In this document: positions 45,357-54,451 of the stretch, in pieces
Layout: each line of letters starts with the position of its first letter
Numbering within the stretch: position 1 is the first letter of the stretch
Program-made: the position numbers and the translations under genes
The notes under the pieces: generated by a model
Told to the model about the DNA's origin: nothing
What the model saw: only the letters and a program-made list of their open reading frames with translations
Database searches by the model: none
Assembly: GCF_002257645.1 (NCBI RefSeq)
Contig: NZ_NQMO01000004.1
Coordinates: 372,001-436,000, forward strand
Source: Paenibacillus sp. XY044
GTDB taxonomy: Bacteria > Bacillota > Bacilli > Paenibacillales > Paenibacillaceae
Direction of reading: 5' to 3'
DNA length: 64,000 bases

Positions 45357-46229
45357 ATGGGCTCCAAGGTCAACAGGTCATTTTACGGTTACATCTTTGT
45401 GGCGCCTTTCTTTATCGGTTTTGCCGTATTCGGGCTGATGCCGATTCTGTACACGCTTTACCTCAGCTTCATGAAATGGGACGGATTCTCGGATCCCGTC
45501 TATGTGGGGCTGGCAAATTATTCGCGGCTGCTGCATGACAGCTTCTTTTACCAGACGATCGGCAACACGCTGATTATTTGGATTCTGTCCAACGTTCCCC
45601 AGCTCATCTTATCGGTGCTGCTCGCGCTGGTGCTGAACGAGCGCTTTATCCGGGGCAAGCACTTCTTCCGGGCCGTGTATTTCTTTCCTCATATTATTAC
45701 GCCGGTGACGCTAGGGGTGATTTTCTCCCTGATGTTCGACTGGCAGACGGGGACGATCAACAAGCTGCTCATGAGCCTTGGCATTATCCACGATCCGGTC
45801 AACTGGTTCAACAGCCCATGGTGGTCCAGGATCATTGCATCGGGGGTCATCTGCTGGCAGTACTTCGGGTTCAACATGATCGTCTTTATCGCCGGACTTC
45901 AGGGCATTTCGAGAGAAGTTTATGAAGCGGCGGAAGTGGACGGGGCCACCAAAAAGCAGACGGCGCTGCACATTACGCTGCCGCTGCTGCGCCCGGTATT
46001 CCTGTTCGTGTTCATTACGTCGGTCATCGGCGGCCTGCAGCTGTTCGATGCGCCGCTCATGCTCGGAGACGGGCCAGGAAACTCTTCCAGAACGATGGTC
46101 ATGTATTTATATGAAACGGCTTTCAAAAACTTTGATTACAGCTACGGGGCGGCGGTCGCCTACGGAATATTCTTTGTGGTCATGTTCTTTACGGCCATTA
46201 CGGCCAAAGCATCGAAGCTGAAGGATTAA
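45357..46229 (+). CDS. CUT1 ABC importer permease, MalF type
   Basis: A 290-residue permease with six predicted helices and the loop EAAEVDGATKKQTAL. GAGGGGTG lies six bases before ATG 45357; the GTG at 45348 lies within that site. It follows the LacI gene by 22 bases and precedes the partner permease by 14, so all are one transcript. Together with the genes at 46244 and 47240 it imports the substrate of the operon; ATPase not encoded here. Confidence 0.9.
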   Translation: MGSKVNRSFYGYIFVAPFFIGFAVFGLMPILYTLYLSFMKWDGFSDPVYVGLANYSRLLHDSFFYQTIGNTLIIWILSNVPQLILSVLLALVLNERFIRGKHFFRAVYFFPHIITPVTLGVIFSLMFDWQTGTINKLLMSLGIIHDPVNWFNSPWWSRIIASGVICWQYFGFNMIVFIAGLQGISREVYEAAEVDGATKKQTALHITLPLLRPVFLFVFITSVIGGLQLFDAPLMLGDGPGNSSRTMVMYLYETAFKNFDYSYGAAVAYGIFFVVMFFTAITAKASKLKD

Positions 46230-46243
46230 GGAGGTTCACCTTC

Positions 46244-47065
46244 ATGGCTAAAATACTTACCCGAGGCATTCTGTACCTCTTTCTCGTCGCTGTGGCGGCG
46301 ACGTGCCTGCTGCCCTTTTACAGCATGATCATAACGTCCACCCATGCCAACTCGGATATCGCGCGCAAGCTGCTGCTCATTCCGGGAGACCAGTTCCTCG
46401 ACAACTACGCGAGGCTGAAGGACACGGTTAACATTTGGCGGGGCTTCGGGAACACCGTCCTGATCACCGTCACATCGACGATCATTAACGTGTACTTTGC
46501 GGCGCTGGCCGGGTATGGCTTCTCGAAATGCAACTTTAAGTACAAAAACGTACTGTTTATGTTCGTCCTGGGCACCATGATGATTCCGGGCCAGCTCGGC
46601 ATCATCGGCTTCTTCAAACTGATGGATTCGCTGAACATGCTGAACACGTACTGGCCGCTCATTTTGCCGTCGATCCATAACGCCTTCGGGATCTTCCTGA
46701 TGAGACAGTTCGCGGATTCCTCGGTACCGACGGAAATTATTGAATCGGGCCGGGTAGACGGCTACGGGGAATGGCAAATTTTTAACCGGATTGTGCTGCC
46801 GATTATGGGCCCGGGGCTCGCGACGCTTGGCATCTTCGCTTTTATCGGCAAATGGAACGATTTTCTCACGCCGATGATCGTCCTCTTCGACAACAACCTG
46901 CAGACGCTGCCGGTCATGATCGCGAGCCTGAAATCCCAGTTCACATCGGACTTTGGCGCGCAGTATGTAGGCATTGTAATTGCAGTCGTTCCGATTCTCG
47001 TCTTCTTCTCATTCATGTCCAAGCGGATCATCGACGGCGTGGCGGCGGGAGCGGTCAAAGGCTGA
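46244..47065 (+). CDS. CUT1 ABC importer permease, MalG type
   Basis: A 273-residue permease with six predicted helices. GGAGG precedes ATG 46244. Its ATPase-docking loop reads ESGRVDGYGEWQIF, diverging from the usual EAAxxDG at the two alanines, a modest oddity also seen in some CUT1 subunits. It partners with the permease encoded immediately upstream. Confidence 0.9.
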   Translation: MAKILTRGILYLFLVAVAATCLLPFYSMIITSTHANSDIARKLLLIPGDQFLDNYARLKDTVNIWRGFGNTVLITVTSTIINVYFAALAGYGFSKCNFKYKNVLFMFVLGTMMIPGQLGIIGFFKLMDSLNMLNTYWPLILPSIHNAFGIFLMRQFADSSVPTEIIESGRVDGYGEWQIFNRIVLPIMGPGLATLGIFAFIGKWNDFLTPMIVLFDNNLQTLPVMIASLKSQFTSDFGAQYVGIVIAVVPILVFFSFMSKRIIDGVAAGAVKG

Positions 47066-47164
47066 TCCAATGAAGCAGGTTGTATCCGGCTTGAATCCCA
47101 GACTTCAGGGAAAGAGGTGATAACCGGGAAACGGCGCAGTGAACCGCCAGGGCAACACAGTCAA

Positions 47165-47179
47165 TTGAAAGCGCTCTAT
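47165..47179 (+). promoter_or_regulatory. cre-like CcpA site before the binding-protein gene
   Basis: TTGAAAGCGCTCTAT matches the cre consensus at all but one defined position, with a perfect TGAAAGCGCT core. It lies in the 174-base gap upstream of the lipoprotein gene and may act as an internal roadblock or mark a second promoter. Confidence 0.5.
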
Positions 47180-47239
47180 CATTTGCGGGACCTAAGTCCA
47201 CGCATGCACTTCAATCACGACCAAAAGGGGAGATCGGTT

Positions 47240-48547
47240 TTGAAAACGAAGAAATGGCTGATGATGGTGCTGTCCGTCCTGCTGGTCGGCAGCATGCTGG
47301 CCGGATGCGGAAGCAAGGCTTCGGACAGCAGCAGTACGGCAAGCGGAGGCGACGCCGGCAAGGCCGCCGAATCCGGCGAGCTCAAAGGTCATTTGGTTAT
47401 CTGGACGTTCTTTGACCAGGTGAAGGATATGGCCGACCAGTTTCAGGCGAAAAATCCCGGCGTCACCGTAGACGTCAAAATGTTCCCGGGTGACCAATAT
47501 CAGACGAAGCTGCTGACCGCGCTGCAGTCCGGACGCGACGTTCCCGATATTTTCGACCTGGAGCGCGGGTATATCGGCAAATTCATCGATTCGAAGTTTT
47601 TGACGGACTTGTCGGCGATGGGCGCCGAGGATCTGGTGAAGGATTACATCCCTTACGTCCAGGAGCTGGGACGCTCCCAGGACGGCAAGCTGCGGGCGAT
47701 TTCCGACCACTCTTCTCCGGGCGGCTTCTGGTACCTGCGCGATACGGCCAAGAAGTATCTCGGGACGGATGACCCCGACAAAATCAGCGATATGGTCAGC
47801 TCGTGGGACAAAATCATCGAGCTCGGCAAAAAAGTAGCGGCGGACAGCAGCGGCAAAGTGCATCTGATCCAAAACGCCGGCGACCTGTTCGACATCGAGG
47901 CCTACAACACCCAGCCGTGGGTGAAGGACGGCAAGCTGAACATCGATCCGAAATGGCAGACGATCTATCAGACGCAGCTGGATATCCGCAATAACAACGT
48001 GGACGCCAAGCTCCCGTTCATGTCGGCGGGCTGGGGTAACGCGCTGAACGACGGCAGTGTCGTGCTGACCTCGATGCCGGCATGGGCCGGGTTCATGGTC
48101 GACAACAAGGACGACAAAGCCAAAGGCAAGTACGGCGTTGCCAAAACGCCGGAAGGCTTCTACTCGGGCGGAACGTACCGCGGCATCTACGAAAAGTCCA
48201 AGAACAAGGATCTGGCGTATGAGTTCATCAAATATATCGCCGGTGAAGAATGGCAGCAGCACAACCTGGAAAAAACGGGCAACATGCCGGGGAACAGCAA
48301 AGTGTACGAAGCCAACCTGGATACGTATAAATCCCCGCTGTTCGGTGACGAAAACGTACTGAAGCCATATTACGAGACCGTCGTGAAAATTCCGGCAACC
48401 AAAGCGGATAAATACGGTGAAGACATCATGAGCAAGTGGAGAAAAGTCGCAGGTGACGGCGTGACCAACAACCGCAGCTACGACGATGTCGTGACAGACT
48501 TCAAAAAAGAAGTGAAGAACGCTTTCCCTGAGCTGAACGTGGACTGA
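47240..48547 (+). CDS. CUT1 ABC importer sugar-binding lipoprotein
   Basis: A 435-residue lipoprotein. TTG 47240 is selected because AAGGGGAG precedes it and a clean lipoprotein signal, MKTKKWLMMVLSVLLVGSML then AGC, follows; a longer frame from 47117 lacks both. A Ser/Gly-rich tether leads to the binding domain opening LVIWTFFDQVKDMADQF. Family 1 solute-binding type. Its ligand is presumably an oligosaccharide with alpha-mannosyl or alpha-galactosyl ends, judging from the GH38 and GH36-like genes downstream. A hairpin follows its stop. Confidence 0.9.
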   Translation: MKTKKWLMMVLSVLLVGSMLAGCGSKASDSSSTASGGDAGKAAESGELKGHLVIWTFFDQVKDMADQFQAKNPGVTVDVKMFPGDQYQTKLLTALQSGRDVPDIFDLERGYIGKFIDSKFLTDLSAMGAEDLVKDYIPYVQELGRSQDGKLRAISDHSSPGGFWYLRDTAKKYLGTDDPDKISDMVSSWDKIIELGKKVAADSSGKVHLIQNAGDLFDIEAYNTQPWVKDGKLNIDPKWQTIYQTQLDIRNNNVDAKLPFMSAGWGNALNDGSVVLTSMPAWAGFMVDNKDDKAKGKYGVAKTPEGFYSGGTYRGIYEKSKNKDLAYEFIKYIAGEEWQQHNLEKTGNMPGNSKVYEANLDTYKSPLFGDENVLKPYYETVVKIPATKADKYGEDIMSKWRKVAGDGVTNNRSYDDVVTDFKKEVKNAFPELNVD

Positions 48548-48584
48548 TCGCCCGATTAGAGGCAGGAATGACAGATAAAAAGAC

Positions 48585-48619
48585 GCGGCTGCTTTTCGGA
48601 TGGGAAGAGGAGCAGCCGC
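48585..48619 (+). promoter_or_regulatory. Intercistronic hairpin after the binding-protein gene
   Basis: GCGGCTGCT (48585-48593) pairs perfectly with AGCAGCCGC (48611-48619), followed by CCATTTTT. It lies 38 bases after the lipoprotein stop and probably sets the ratio of importer to enzyme mRNA. Confidence 0.65.
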
Positions 48620-48645
48620 TCCATTTTTGGAAGGAGAAAAGCCCG

Positions 48646-49899
48646 ATGAGCAGCATACATGAATATATCAGCGAACTACGGATCATCGACGGACATGAGC
48701 ATTTGGCGACTCCGCAGATCAGAAAAAGAGAACAGCAGGATTTTTTCTCCCTGATGCATTACCTCGATTCCGACTTCATTACGGCAGGGATGCAGCGCGG
48801 GGCTCTAAGCGGCCGGCTGCGCAGCGACGAAGAGAAGGCGGCCACCTTTTTGCAGTATTGGCAGCGCGCGAACAACACCACATACGCGAACATGTTCCGG
48901 ACGGCCATGAAGGATCTGTACGGCTTTGAAAACTGGACCGTTCAGGGGATTCTGGAGGTTAACGAGAAGGTCAAAGCGGCGACGAACAATCCGGACTGGT
49001 ACCGGGAAGTGCTGTACGAGCGCTCGCAAATCGACCTGGCGTTCACGCTGATCCAAACGACGCAATTGGACTATGAGCTGTTCCGCCCGATTATGTTTAT
49101 GGATTTTACTTTTAAACTTCGAACACTGAAGGATATTCACGACGTCGAGAACGCGTCCGGGATGCGCGTGCATTCGTTCCCGGGTTATCTCGAAGCGGTG
49201 GATGCCTTATTGCATAGATACAAACAGGAAGGTATGGTCGCGACGAAGCTGGGCCATGCATATTGGCGGAGCCTCGCCAGCACCAAGCCGACGTTCCACG
49301 AAGCAGAGATCGTCTTCAACCGGCTGCTGGGCTATACGCTGGAGGACGGGCTGTCCAAGGACGAGACGCTGGCGCTGCAGGACTACCTCATTCATTTTAT
49401 CATCCAGCGTTCCATCGCCTATGAGCTGCCGATCCAGATTCATACCGGCCATCATGAGTCGAGCGTGTCCGGCAACGGCAACATCCTGACCAACTCGAAC
49501 GCGGAGCTGCTGCTGCCGCTGCTGGCGCAGTACCGGGACGCCAAATTCGTCCTGCTGCACTGCGGTTTTCCTTACCATCAGTCGTACCTCAGCATCGCGA
49601 AAAATTATCCGAATGTGTATACCGACTTTACCTGGGTGCACATCATCTCGCCGACGATCGGCAAACAGATTCTGCATCAAATGATCGAAATGGTTCCGCA
49701 GACGAAGATCCAGGGGTTCGGCGGCGACTACAACCATATCGAAGGAACCTACGCGCATCTGAAGCTGGTGCGGAACATCGTGGGCGACGTGTTAACCGAG
49801 AAAGTTCAGGAGGGCAGCATGACGGAAAAGGCGGCGATGGAATTCGCCAAGCGCATTTTCCGGGACAACCTGATCGAGATATACCAGCTGGATATGTGA
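48646..49899 (+). CDS. Amidohydrolase-family protein
   Basis: A 417-residue TIM-barrel metal-dependent hydrolase or isomerase. The strand-1 metal motif is DGHEHL (His17 and His19); further candidate ligands are in IHTGHHESS, LLHCGFPY and GGDYNHIEG. AAGGAG lies nine bases before ATG 48646. The layout is closest to COG2159-type amidohydrolases and the uronate isomerase branch of the superfamily, so a lactonase, decarboxylase or isomerase acting on a sugar acid is plausible. It is the first enzyme gene after the importer. Exact reaction not readable. Confidence 0.8.
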   Translation: MSSIHEYISELRIIDGHEHLATPQIRKREQQDFFSLMHYLDSDFITAGMQRGALSGRLRSDEEKAATFLQYWQRANNTTYANMFRTAMKDLYGFENWTVQGILEVNEKVKAATNNPDWYREVLYERSQIDLAFTLIQTTQLDYELFRPIMFMDFTFKLRTLKDIHDVENASGMRVHSFPGYLEAVDALLHRYKQEGMVATKLGHAYWRSLASTKPTFHEAEIVFNRLLGYTLEDGLSKDETLALQDYLIHFIIQRSIAYELPIQIHTGHHESSVSGNGNILTNSNAELLLPLLAQYRDAKFVLLHCGFPYHQSYLSIAKNYPNVYTDFTWVHIISPTIGKQILHQMIEMVPQTKIQGFGGDYNHIEGTYAHLKLVRNIVGDVLTEKVQEGSMTEKAAMEFAKRIFRDNLIEIYQLDM

Positions 49900-49953
49900 T
49901 GTAGAAAAGTTTCTGGGAAAAGCATGCTATCGGAAGAAAGGCGGGAGTCAATC

Positions 49954-52005
49954 GTGGGATGGAAGGCAGAGGCAGATGGTGGTGAGCGTTACGTACTGAA
50001 CGTGTATCGGCCCGATGAAGAGCAGGGGGAGGCTGCGCTGCGGTTCGATCATTTGATCGAAGCATGGAGCCCGCTGGACGGGTCCATCTCGGAGGTTCCG
50101 ATCGAAAGGGTGGAAGCCCTGACGGATGGAGGGCTGACGATGTCCGGGTCTTCGGGCGAATTTGCTGCGGAAGCGAAATGGGAAGCGGTGAAAGAAAGCT
50201 GTGACGGCTACGACGTCACCCTTCGTTTAACGTATAACGGGAACGTTCCCAAAAATATGGGGCTGACGCTGCGGGCGGAGGTGGCCGGTCCGGGGAAGCC
50301 GGACTGGATGATTCCCGGCGCCTTCTACAAGGAAAACCGCTTTGAGAAAAATTTGCGGCGCTATCCCCGCTACGACTACCGGGGCGGAGATCCGGAGCAG
50401 ATGGTATCGGATTACTGGTCCTTCCGCTCGGACCGGGCGGCGCTGCCGGCGGTGTTTGCCTGGAACGACGCGCTGTGCGGCGCGCTCTGCACGGAAGAGA
50501 TGTCGGAGCTGGGTCTGACGGGCCTCGGTTTCCGGGGCAACGCGGACGGAACGGCAATCTGGCTGAACTTCCCGTATCGGGAGGAGCCGGTGACGTTTGT
50601 CGGCGAACCGGTTCCGGCGCCGGCGGACCTGACGTCGGCGCGGTTCGAGCCGGGGCAGCAGGTGACGCTGCGTTACCGGGTGTATACGGCGGCAGGCGAT
50701 CCCCACGCGTACGATCCGTTCGTGCGCCGGATGTACCGGCTGCATGCCGAAGCCTACCCGCTCCGGCCATGGATGGATCTGGACGAGGGGGCGCAGCTGA
50801 CCGCGCATGGTTTGTTTACGTGGCATTATCGTCCGGAGCACCGCATATTGTACGAAACGGCGGCGTTTGACCGCGAGCTGAACAACAACGTCAAAGGGCA
50901 GGGGGACCGCCCTCATATGCACGTGGGCTGGGTCAGCGGAGCGCCGTACGCGCATGCGCTGCTGACGTACGGGCGCAGGCAGGGCATTGCCGAGTACACG
51001 GCGGCCGGCATGGATGTGCTGAGCAAAATCGCCGAGGGCTTGTCGCCGAGCGGCATTTTCTGGGCGTCCTGGATCGAAGGCCGGGGCTGGAACGCCGGCT
51101 GGAATCCGAAGCCCGATTGGCTGCAGGCGAGAACGGCAGCCGAAGCAACGCTGTTCATGATTCGGGCGCTGGCCTTTGAGCGCGGGCAGGGCGTATCGCA
51201 TCCGGACTGGGAAGCGGCGGCCTTGTCGAACCTGAACTTTGCGGCTTTCTGCCAGCGAAGCGACGGCAACTTCGGGTCCTATTACCATGCGAAGACCGGG
51301 GAGGTCGAAGAATGGGACGGCGCCGGCGGCATGCTGTGGATCGCGGCGCTGCTCGAAGGCGCGGCTTTGTTCGGGGATACGAGGTTTGCCGAAGCCGCCG
51401 TGCTTGCCGGAAGCTACTACGAGAAATTTATCAAGGATGAATATATTTACGGCGCTCCGGAGGATGTGCATCTGACGCCAACCTCGGAAGACGCCTATAA
51501 CGCCGTCGCCGCCTATGTGCTGCTGTATGAATTCGACCGGCAGCCGAAGTGGCTGGAGCTGGCATCCAGCGCGGCGGACTGGATGATGACGTTCCGCTGG
51601 ACGTATAATCTGTGCTTTCCGCGTCATACGCTGCTGGCGCAATACGATTTCCGCTCGCGGGGAGCGGATCAGGCGTCCACGTCGAACCAGCATCTGCACA
51701 ACTACGGCCTGTTCTGCGTGCCGGAAATGCTGAGGCTGTGGAAGCATACCGGCGACCGTTATTACCTGGACCGCACCCGCGACCATATTGCCTGCTTCCT
51801 GCAGTTTATCGCGCGGGAAGACGGGGACTTCAACGCCTATAAAGGCATGGTCACCGAGCGTTATTACAACACGAACTGCTTCCAGCCCAAAGGAATGATG
51901 CTGACCCTGTCGCACTCCTGGTGCATCGGCTTGATTCTGTACGCATCCCAGGAGGCGGCGGAATACGCGGCGGAGCTGGAGCTGAGCAAGCTGATCGAAA
52001 ACTGA
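49954..52005 (+). CDS. Unrecognised protein, probable (alpha/alpha)6-barrel carbohydrate-active enzyme
   Basis: A 683-residue protein with no signal peptide, hence cytosolic. GTG 49954 follows AGGCGGGAG by six bases; ATG 49924 has no good site. The first 270 residues look beta-rich. The rest is helical with repeated aromatic, Gly and Asp/Glu-containing hairpins (GIFWASWIEGRGWNAGW, EEWDGAGGMLW, LTPTSEDAYNAVAAY, TRDHIACFLQF), as in six-hairpin glycosidases and epimerases. I cannot name a family. Its place between importer and kinase genes suggests intracellular processing of the imported glycan. A perfect LacI operator lies in its 5' part. Confidence 0.75.
   Translation: MGWKAEADGGERYVLNVYRPDEEQGEAALRFDHLIEAWSPLDGSISEVPIERVEALTDGGLTMSGSSGEFAAEAKWEAVKESCDGYDVTLRLTYNGNVPKNMGLTLRAEVAGPGKPDWMIPGAFYKENRFEKNLRRYPRYDYRGGDPEQMVSDYWSFRSDRAALPAVFAWNDALCGALCTEEMSELGLTGLGFRGNADGTAIWLNFPYREEPVTFVGEPVPAPADLTSARFEPGQQVTLRYRVYTAAGDPHAYDPFVRRMYRLHAEAYPLRPWMDLDEGAQLTAHGLFTWHYRPEHRILYETAAFDRELNNNVKGQGDRPHMHVGWVSGAPYAHALLTYGRRQGIAEYTAAGMDVLSKIAEGLSPSGIFWASWIEGRGWNAGWNPKPDWLQARTAAEATLFMIRALAFERGQGVSHPDWEAAALSNLNFAAFCQRSDGNFGSYYHAKTGEVEEWDGAGGMLWIAALLEGAALFGDTRFAEAAVLAGSYYEKFIKDEYIYGAPEDVHLTPTSEDAYNAVAAYVLLYEFDRQPKWLELASSAADWMMTFRWTYNLCFPRHTLLAQYDFRSRGADQASTSNQHLHNYGLFCVPEMLRLWKHTGDRYYLDRTRDHIACFLQFIAREDGDFNAYKGMVTERYYNTNCFQPKGMMLTLSHSWCIGLILYASQEAAEYAAELELSKLIEN
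50239..50250. promoter_or_regulatory. LacI operator copy 4, intragenic
   Basis: GGGAACGTTCCC within the gene at 49954, encoding NGNVPK in frame. Its flanks (AAC before, AAAAAT after) resemble the leader copies. Confidence 0.65.
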
Positions 52006-52260
52006 AGGATCGAAAAATAAATGTTCGGAAAACCGAGGGCTGATTGCTTAAGCCAAAAATGCGTTCTGTCCTCTGTGAAACGCCGGTAAACGTTCTTCGT
52101 CCCATCGAACTTACCTTCCGGCGAGAAAAAGGATTTCAGGGCGCAAAAGCGGACGACCAGAAGGTGCGTCGCTTTCCGCCCGCGAAAAGTATAAGGAAAT
52201 CCATGGAACCGCTTTGCAAGGGCGATGAGATGGTAAGACGAATACGGGAGGGGACAACGT

Positions 52261-53649
52261 ATGTTATTTGCAGGAATTGATATCGGAACGACATCGATCA
52301 GCGTCGTGCTGATCTCGGCTGCGTCGGGCCGGGTGGTCCGTGTGGCAACTTGCGCGAACGATGCGTCGATTCGGGGAGATCACAGCTGGGAACGGCTGCA
52401 GAATCCGGAGCGGATCATGGAGCGCGTCCGCGGGCTGCTTGCGGAATGCCGGGAGGAATGGGCGGACGTTGCTGCGGTCGGAATTTCCTGCCAGATGCAC
52501 GGCATCCTCTATGTCGACGGAGAGGGCCAAAGCGTCAGTCCGCTTTTCACTTGGCAGGACGGACGCGGCGACGAACCGATGCAAGATCGGGGAGTCTCTT
52601 ACGCGCGGCATCTTCGGGAATGCACGGGTTATCCGGCGGCCAGCGGGTTTGGACTGGTGACGCACTTTCATCATGTGAAAAACGGGAACGTTCCCAATGA
52701 TGCGGTTTATTTATGTACGATCGGCGATTATGCGGCGATGCAGTTGACGGGAGCCGCCAAACCGCTGATGGATCCTTCCAACGCGGCCGGAATCGGATTA
52801 TTTTCGGCGAGCCGGCACTGCTTTGATGAAGAAGCGCTGCGGCGGGCCGGGATGGATGCATCCATCCTGCCGCCGGTTTGCCATGGCACGGAACCGGTCG
52901 GAAGAACGCGGGACGGTAAGCCCGTCGCATGCGCGATCGGCGATAACCAGGCGAGCTTTCTTGGTTCGGTATCGCAGCTGGAGCGGACGCTGCTCGTCAA
53001 CGTCGGGACCGGCTCGCAAATTTCCATTTATACGGATAACGATGTGTCTCCGGAGGAATTAGACCCTTCGGCCGGCCTTGAAATCCGGCCGTTTCCGGGA
53101 GGCGGCTCGCTGCTGGTAGGCGCCCCGCTCAGCGGGGGCAAGTCCTACGCCATGCTGCTGGCATTTTTCCAGGAGGCGGGCCGAGCCTTCGGCGCACCTC
53201 CGGATGAAGGCGAGATCTACGCGCGGATGAATGAATGGGCCCGGGAGGTGCTTCGGCGCGGGGATGAGCCGCTTCAGGTTCAGACCCAGTTCTACGGAAC
53301 CCGGCAGGATCCGGGGCTCCGGGGGGCCATCCGCGGCATCGGGCCGGACAATTTCACGCCAGGCCATTTGGTCGCAGGCTTCCTGCAGGGCATGGCCGAG
53401 GAGCTGATGCAGTACGTCGGCGCGCTGCCGGCGGGGCTGCGCGGCAGCATCTCGGCCGCGGCGGGTTCGGGAAACGGCATCCGCCGGAATCCTCTCCTCC
53501 GCGAAATGCTGGAAGCGGAGCTTGGCCTGACGCTCCAGCTTCCGCCCGGAGAAGAGGAGGCGGCCTATGGAGCGGCCGTGTACGGCGCAGCGGCGGCCGG
53601 ATATTATCCCGATGTCCGGTCGTCGCTTAGCGAAATGAGGAAAGGGTGA
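52261..53649 (+). CDS. FGGY-family carbohydrate kinase (sedoheptulokinase-like)
   Basis: A 462-residue sugar kinase. The N-terminal phosphate loop is GIDIGTTSISVV (5-16), followed by GISCQMHGI and FTWQDGRGDE; the C-terminal half has VNVGTGSQIS and a second glycine-rich AAGSGNGIRRNP. The pattern is that of the FGGY family, and the GISCQMHG and TWQD segments are reminiscent of sedoheptulokinase-like members, an assignment of moderate strength. GGGAGGGG precedes ATG 52261. A 255-base gap with no recognised feature separates it from the gene upstream. It probably phosphorylates a ketose or sugar alcohol released by the pathway. Confidence 0.82.
   Translation: MLFAGIDIGTTSISVVLISAASGRVVRVATCANDASIRGDHSWERLQNPERIMERVRGLLAECREEWADVAAVGISCQMHGILYVDGEGQSVSPLFTWQDGRGDEPMQDRGVSYARHLRECTGYPAASGFGLVTHFHHVKNGNVPNDAVYLCTIGDYAAMQLTGAAKPLMDPSNAAGIGLFSASRHCFDEEALRRAGMDASILPPVCHGTEPVGRTRDGKPVACAIGDNQASFLGSVSQLERTLLVNVGTGSQISIYTDNDVSPEELDPSAGLEIRPFPGGGSLLVGAPLSGGKSYAMLLAFFQEAGRAFGAPPDEGEIYARMNEWAREVLRRGDEPLQVQTQFYGTRQDPGLRGAIRGIGPDNFTPGHLVAGFLQGMAEELMQYVGALPAGLRGSISAAAGSGNGIRRNPLLREMLEAELGLTLQLPPGEEEAAYGAAVYGAAAAGYYPDVRSSLSEMRKG
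52684..52695. promoter_or_regulatory. LacI operator copy 5, intragenic
   Basis: GGGAACGTTCCC inside the FGGY kinase gene, again encoding NGNVP in frame with an AAC codon before it. Confidence 0.65.
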
Positions 53650-53656
53650 ACTTGGG

Positions 53657-54379
53657 ATGGACATGGATACAGTCGATACAAGTACATCGCGTCAGCCGCA
53701 GGAATGGGGACGCTTCAAACTGGCGGTCATCCATACGACCCCGGTCACCATCGATCCCTTGCGGGACCTGGCGCAGCAGTGGATGCCCGGCCTCCGCGTC
53801 ATCAATCTGGTGGATGACTCGATCCTGCCGGAGCTCGCGGAGAACGGCGGGCGGGTGGGAGCCATCGCCGGGCGGTGGCAGCAGTATGCGCACATTGCGA
53901 AGCAGCAGGGCGCGGACTGCATCCTGAACGCCTGCTCCTCCATCGGGGAGCTGTGCGCGGCGGTGCAGCCGGAGATCGCGGTGCCGATCGTGCGCATCGA
54001 CGAAGCAATGGCGGAGCATGCGGTGCGCTCCGCCGGCACCATCGGCGTGGCGGCCACGCTGGCCACGACGCTTGGGCCGACGCAGCGGCTGCTGCTGCAG
54101 CAGGCGGAGCGGCTCGGAAGAGATGTCCGGCTGATGCCGGAGGTGATCTCTTCCGCGTATGAACGCCTGCTGGCCGGCGACCGGCAGGGCCATGACGAAG
54201 TGCTGGCCGAGGCGCTGGCCCGGATGGCCGAGACGGCGGACATCGTCGTATTGGCCCAGGCATCGATGGCGCGTGCGGTGGAAGGCTTGCCTCCCGAGGA
54301 ACGGGGCTGCTTTCTGACCAGCCCCGCCTTCGGAATGGAGCGAGTGCGCGAACGGTTGATGGCGGACAGGATGGACTGA
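53657..54379 (+). CDS. Asp/Glu/hydantoin racemase superfamily protein
   Basis: A 240-residue two-lobed protein. The first active-site cysteine is present as Cys93 in NACSSIGE. Where the second cysteine of racemases normally lies (pattern LGCAGM), the sequence reads LAQASM, with Gln201, so a two-cysteine racemase mechanism is unlikely. It begins seven bases after the FGGY kinase stop. Possible roles include an isomerase or decarboxylase on a sugar acid, or a non-racemising member of the superfamily. The ribosome site is weak (AAAGGG), consistent with coupled translation. Confidence 0.78.
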   Translation: MDMDTVDTSTSRQPQEWGRFKLAVIHTTPVTIDPLRDLAQQWMPGLRVINLVDDSILPELAENGGRVGAIAGRWQQYAHIAKQQGADCILNACSSIGELCAAVQPEIAVPIVRIDEAMAEHAVRSAGTIGVAATLATTLGPTQRLLLQQAERLGRDVRLMPEVISSAYERLLAGDRQGHDEVLAEALARMAETADIVVLAQASMARAVEGLPPEERGCFLTSPAFGMERVRERLMADRMD

Positions 54380-54451
54380 ACGGACCGAATGGTGAATCAC
54401 GGTCAATGTAATCCAGAATTACACGAGAGTAGCGAGAGGAGCTATTACCAT

